NCBI GenBank assembly: GCA_026417195.1
Contig: JAOADS010000068.1
Span: forward strand, 1 to 10,522
Direction: 5' to 3'
Origin: Ignavibacteria bacterium
Lineage (GTDB): Bacteria; Bacteroidota; Ignavibacteria; Tepidaquicellales; OLB5
Length of the DNA: 10,522 nt
Shown here: piece by piece, positions 7,802-10,522 of the stretch
Layout of the letters: each line of letters starts with the position of its first letter
Numbering within the stretch: the first letter of the stretch is position 1
Made by a program: the position numbers and the translations under genes
Notes under the pieces: model-generated
What the model was told of the DNA's origin: nothing
Database searches by the model: none
What the model saw: only the letters and a program-made list of their open reading frames with translations

Positions 7802-8797
7802 AAAAGAGAAATAAGAAATATCATATTTATTTTATCCTTTATATCACTTGCAGGAGAATTATATTCACAGCTGATTCCGGAACTTGGTTCACAGCGATCA
7901 GGTACTTCATCACTGCAGTTCCTGAAAATAGGAGTAGGAGGAAGGGCAACAGGTATGGGGGAAACATTTGTAGCAGTTGCAAATGATATATCTGCACTGT
8001 TCTGGAATCCGGCCGGACTTATGCAGTTCAGGGAATACGGAGTTCACTTTTCGCATTCCGAGTGGCTTGTTGACTTAAGGCATGAGTTCTTCGGAGGGAT
8101 TTATCGCTTAGGTAATAATAATGCTCTGGGACTAAGCGTAACAGCACTGCATACGCCAGCAATGCAGAAAACAACGGAGTTTCAGCCTAACGGCACAGGT
8201 GAATATTTCAGGTTCGGTGATCTTGGAGTCGGACTGACTTTTGCCAGAAGACTTACTGAACAATTTTCATTCGGAGTTACACTTAGATATGTTGAAGAAA
8301 CACTTGCAGAACTTAAAATGAGAGGTTTAATGTTTGATCTCGGAACTTATTACTGGACAGGGCTTTCTTCAACCCGCTTTGCAGTTACAATCTCAAACTT
8401 CGGGCCACAGGTGAAACCATCAGGCTCAGTTAAGAACTCTCTGGGACAGACAGTATATGAATTTCAGTCTTTCCCGCCTCCGACAATGTTTAGAATCGGC
8501 ATAGCTTACGACCCGATAGACAATAAAACCAACAAGCTTACAACTTCAGTTCAGCTGAATCATCCGAATGACAATGCTGAGAACGTTAACATCGGAGCTG
8601 AATATTCATATAAAGACTTTCTGTTTCTGCGGGGAGGTTATAAATTTAACGTTGAATCTGAAAACTATTCTGGTGGTTTAGGTTTTAAAGTTCCCCTAAA
8701 GATAACCACTGCATCAGTGGATTACTCAATATCCAATTTCAAAGACCTAGGTTTCACTCACAGAATAAGTCTTAATCTTTTATTTGACAGGAAATGA
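7799..8797 (+). CDS. PorV/PorQ-family outer-membrane beta-barrel protein
   Basis: 332 residues. Signal peptide about 1-23 (hydrophobic IIFILSFISLAG, cleavage before Gln24). The mature N-terminus has the family hallmarks: FLKIGVGGRATGMGETFVAV (41-60), FWNPAGL (68-74), and a later HSEWLVDLRHEFFGG (86-100). The tail DYSISNFKDLGFTHRISLN followed by a short Phe-containing end matches a terminal FadL-like barrel strand. Length is in the usual range for the family (about 320-400). PorV is known as the T9SS component that carries cargo from the translocon to the attachment complex; PorV/PorQ-family paralogs in Bacteroidota and Ignavibacteria often have no assigned role. Given the two T9SS-type cargo genes and the TonB receptor in the same operon, this copy may be a dedicated shuttle or partner, but that is inference. 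The sequence does not show whether it is the genome's principal PorV. Confidence 0.88.
   Translation: MKREIRNIIFILSFISLAGELYSQLIPELGSQRSGTSSLQFLKIGVGGRATGMGETFVAVANDISALFWNPAGLMQFREYGVHFSHSEWLVDLRHEFFGGIYRLGNNNALGLSVTALHTPAMQKTTEFQPNGTGEYFRFGDLGVGLTFARRLTEQFSFGVTLRYVEETLAELKMRGLMFDLGTYYWTGLSSTRFAVTISNFGPQVKPSGSVKNSLGQTVYEFQSFPPPTMFRIGIAYDPIDNKTNKLTTSVQLNHPNDNAENVNIGAEYSYKDFLFLRGGYKFNVESENYSGGLGFKVPLKITTASVDYSISNFKDLGFTHRISLNLLFDRK
8794..8797 (+). other. ATGA overlap coupling PorV-like and propeller lipoprotein genes
   Basis: The ATG start (8794-8796) of the propeller lipoprotein lies inside the TGA stop (8795-8797) of the PorV-like gene. This is a four-base overlap typical of translational coupling by terminating ribosomes. 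The leader GACAGGAA just upstream is only weakly purine-rich and too close to act as a Shine-Dalgarno. Confidence 0.8.
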
Positions 8798-9873
8798 GGA
8801 AAAGTGTTTTCATATTAATTATTACCTTTCTTATTCAGTCATGCGGCGAAAAACTTGACATGTCTCAGTTCCCTGTCAATGATCCTCCCACTGTTATAGG
8901 TGATACCGTTTATATTCCGATTCAGCCTGTCCTCACCGGCTTTAACGAACCGTCTGATATATATATAGGACATGAACCAGTCATTTACATAGCAGACAAG
9001 GGAAACAACCGTATAGTTCAGATGGATATGGCTGGTGCAGTTATAAGCTACTCAAATTTCATCCTCAGACCTAAAAAAATTGCTCAGGACAGAAATTACG
9101 ATTTACTTGTAATAGCTTCTGTAATTGATACAATCCCTCCTAATATACTTGACACTGTTGATGCTGTATTCAGGTATAAACTTTTTCAGAACGGAGGAAT
9201 ACTCGCCGGCGTTAATCCTGCAATTACGTTTAAATCAAATCAGCCAACGCCGATACCTGGCGATCACGGAAACTTTACCGGAATAGCTACATTCAGAAAC
9301 AACTATTATTTAGTATGCCGCTCGGGGAGGAATAACCAGAGTTTGATAGATCCAGACAACGCAATATTTAAAATCAATCGTTTCGATAACACACAACCAG
9401 TACCGGAAAGACTTTCCGGATTTGAGGTTACCGGACAGGGACTTATGTCACTTCAGGAAATCTCAGGCATTGTTACATTCCCATATAGTGACAATGATAT
9501 AATCTACATTCAGAAATCACCAAATGCAGCGTTCAAAGTTCAGTGGTGTATATATGATGAAATTGACGGAATTTATCTGCCTAAATTTCAGCCGGGAGGT
9601 GTTGACCTTTTGAGAAACGGTTTGCTTGTTGAACCGTCAGATATATGTCTTGATCGTTTTAATAACATTTATATTACGGATTCCTATAAAGACTCACTTT
9701 ACAGATTTAATTCCCAGGGGAAACTGATTCCAGGTTCATTTGGCGGAAGAGGAACATCTCTGACACAATTTTTATCTCCGGGCGGTGTTGCCCATTTCTA
9801 CAAAACGCTTTACATTTGTGACACAGGAAATAACAGAATACTTAGATTCAGACTTTCAACAGATATAAACTAA
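8794..9873 (+). CDS. NHL-repeat beta-propeller lipoprotein
   Basis: 359 residues. The N-terminus MRKSVFILIITFLIQSC is a lipoprotein signal with Cys17 as the lipidated residue (lipobox IQSC). NHL-type repeats are clear at about 50-78 (FNEPSDIYI, YIADKGNNRIVQMD), 277-309 (VEPSDICLD, NIYITDS, LYRFN) and 326-352 (LSPGGVAHF, YICDTGNNRILRF); weaker blades lie between. The first and last repeats both carry the D-x-GNNRI signature, which fits a six-bladed propeller closed between its ends. NHL propellers usually bind peptides, sugars or other proteins; no catalytic residues are apparent. The protein is probably anchored to the outer membrane and coexpressed through the four-base overlap with the PorV-like gene. 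It may be an accessory binding subunit of the receptor, which is inference. Confidence 0.85.
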   Translation: MRKSVFILIITFLIQSCGEKLDMSQFPVNDPPTVIGDTVYIPIQPVLTGFNEPSDIYIGHEPVIYIADKGNNRIVQMDMAGAVISYSNFILRPKKIAQDRNYDLLVIASVIDTIPPNILDTVDAVFRYKLFQNGGILAGVNPAITFKSNQPTPIPGDHGNFTGIATFRNNYYLVCRSGRNNQSLIDPDNAIFKINRFDNTQPVPERLSGFEVTGQGLMSLQEISGIVTFPYSDNDIIYIQKSPNAAFKVQWCIYDEIDGIYLPKFQPGGVDLLRNGLLVEPSDICLDRFNNIYITDSYKDSLYRFNSQGKLIPGSFGGRGTSLTQFLSPGGVAHFYKTLYICDTGNNRILRFRLSTDIN

Positions 9874-9882
9874 AAAATTAAT

Positions 9883-10522
9883 ATGAAAAAGTTTTTAATA
9901 TTTATTATCACAAGTTCACTTCTTTATTCACAGTATATACCTATAGATTCAGTAAGAAGACAGGATGGTAACGGAGTTCCCTTACTATTGGGACAGACTG
10001 TAACAGTCAGGGGAGTTGTTACTATGTCTCAGGAACTTGGAAGTCCTTTAGTGTATTTTCAGGATCCCACCGGCGGACTGGTAGGATATGATGCATCATT
10101 CTGGAACGGAACTAATCAGGGTGATAGTATTCAGGTAACCGGTGTAGTAACTCAGTTCAACGGACTAACTGAACTTCAGCCTGTAAATTCATTTACAGTT
10201 TTAGCTACAAATGTTCCTTTCTCGCCACGTGTCGTCACCTGCAGTGACATAAGAGTTAACGGTGAAAACTATGAAGGACAGCTTATAAGGATAAACGGAG
10301 TTACACAGGTAAAAAACACAAGCGGAGTTCCGGTAACTAACTGGACAGTCAGCGGCTCAGGCACTAATTACAGAATATTCGTTGGGAACGATTCATGTGA
10401 GATAAGAATTTATGCTACCACTAACATTGCAAATTCTCCCATACCTCCCTTTCCATGGGACGTTATAGCCCTTGCAAGCCAGTTTGATTCATCACCTCCC
10501 TACACTTCAGGATATCAGATTC
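9883..10522 (+). CDS. Secreted OB-module protein, paralog of the gene at 1330-3594 (3' truncated)
   Basis: ATG at 9883, 9 bases after the previous stop, in an A/T-rich leader (AAAAAATTAAT) without a Shine-Dalgarno. 213 complete codons are seen before the window ends, with no stop. Residues 1-16 are a signal peptide (MKKFLIFIITSSLLYS) with probable cleavage before Gln17. The mature start Q-x-x-P-I-D-S parallels the paralog's Q-x-x-P-M-D-S. A first OB-like unit lies at about 37-107 (GQTVTVRGVV, VYFQDPTGG at 57-65, GDSIQVTGVVTQFNGLTELQ), then a second from about 112 with GENYEGQLIRINGV (127-140), matching GEKYEG and AEKWES in the paralog. So at least one full module of the same type is present. 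A T9SS sorting domain is expected past the window end but not seen. Function is probably binding or surface display; no catalytic domain is visible so far. Confidence 0.85.
   Translation, partial: MKKFLIFIITSSLLYSQYIPIDSVRRQDGNGVPLLLGQTVTVRGVVTMSQELGSPLVYFQDPTGGLVGYDASFWNGTNQGDSIQVTGVVTQFNGLTELQPVNSFTVLATNVPFSPRVVTCSDIRVNGENYEGQLIRINGVTQVKNTSGVPVTNWTVSGSGTNYRIFVGNDSCEIRIYATTNIANSPIPPFPWDVIALASQFDSSPPYTSGYQI

Noticed and set aside
9866..9890. Possible transcription break before the last gene
   Set aside because: The gap is only 9 bases, with no inverted repeat or -7/-33 elements; continued operon transcription is simpler.
1..10522. CRISPR arrays, tRNA/rRNA genes, insertion sequences or phage/defence genes
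   Set aside because: No direct repeats with spacers, no cloverleaf, no transposase or integrase motifs; almost every base lies in secreted or envelope protein genes.

Overview
The window looks like a secretion- and outer-membrane-rich locus of a Bacteroidota/Chlorobi-group bacterium, most likely an Ignavibacteria-type lineage. Four things point that way: two T9SS-type C-terminal sorting domains (one with the QNFPNPFNPST-type motif common in Ignavibacteria), a TonB-dependent receptor with an N-terminal carboxypeptidase-regulatory-like domain, a PorV/PorQ-type outer-membrane protein, and A/T-rich start regions without Shine-Dalgarno sequences. The DNA is AT-rich (roughly 40% GC by eye), with heavy use of ATA (Ile) and AGA (Arg). 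The lineage call is inferred from protein style, not from a marker gene.

All seven genes lie on the + strand and fill nearly the whole window. In order: (1) the 3' end of a large secreted protein with a Ca-binding-like repeat, a fibronectin-like domain and a T9SS-like tail (3-1322); (2) a 754-residue secreted protein made of two tandem OB-fold-like modules around an Ig-like domain, with a canonical T9SS sorting domain (1330-3594); (3) a TTG-started lipoprotein with two Ig-like domains and a GATase1/ThuA-like domain (3605-4987); (4) a TonB-dependent receptor (4989-7799); (5) a PorV/PorQ-family barrel protein (7799-8797); (6) an NHL/beta-propeller lipoprotein (8794-9873); (7) the 5' part of a second secreted OB-module protein related to gene 2 (9883 to the window end).

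Intergenic gaps are 7, 10, 1, -1, -4 and 9 bases, so this reads as one operon that starts before the window and runs past its end. I see no promoter, terminator, RNA gene, mobile element or CRISPR inside it. Every product carries, or is expected to carry, a signal peptide, so the whole unit acts at or beyond the outer membrane: two surface lipoprotein candidates, a TonB-powered receptor, a PorV-like barrel and at least two T9SS cargo proteins. SusD is absent, so this is not a standard Sus glycan locus. What the unit recognises, imports or displays cannot be read from the sequence. No classical defence or mobile system is present; the main interest is the tightly coupled receptor/PorV-like/propeller/cargo combination and the repeated OB modules.
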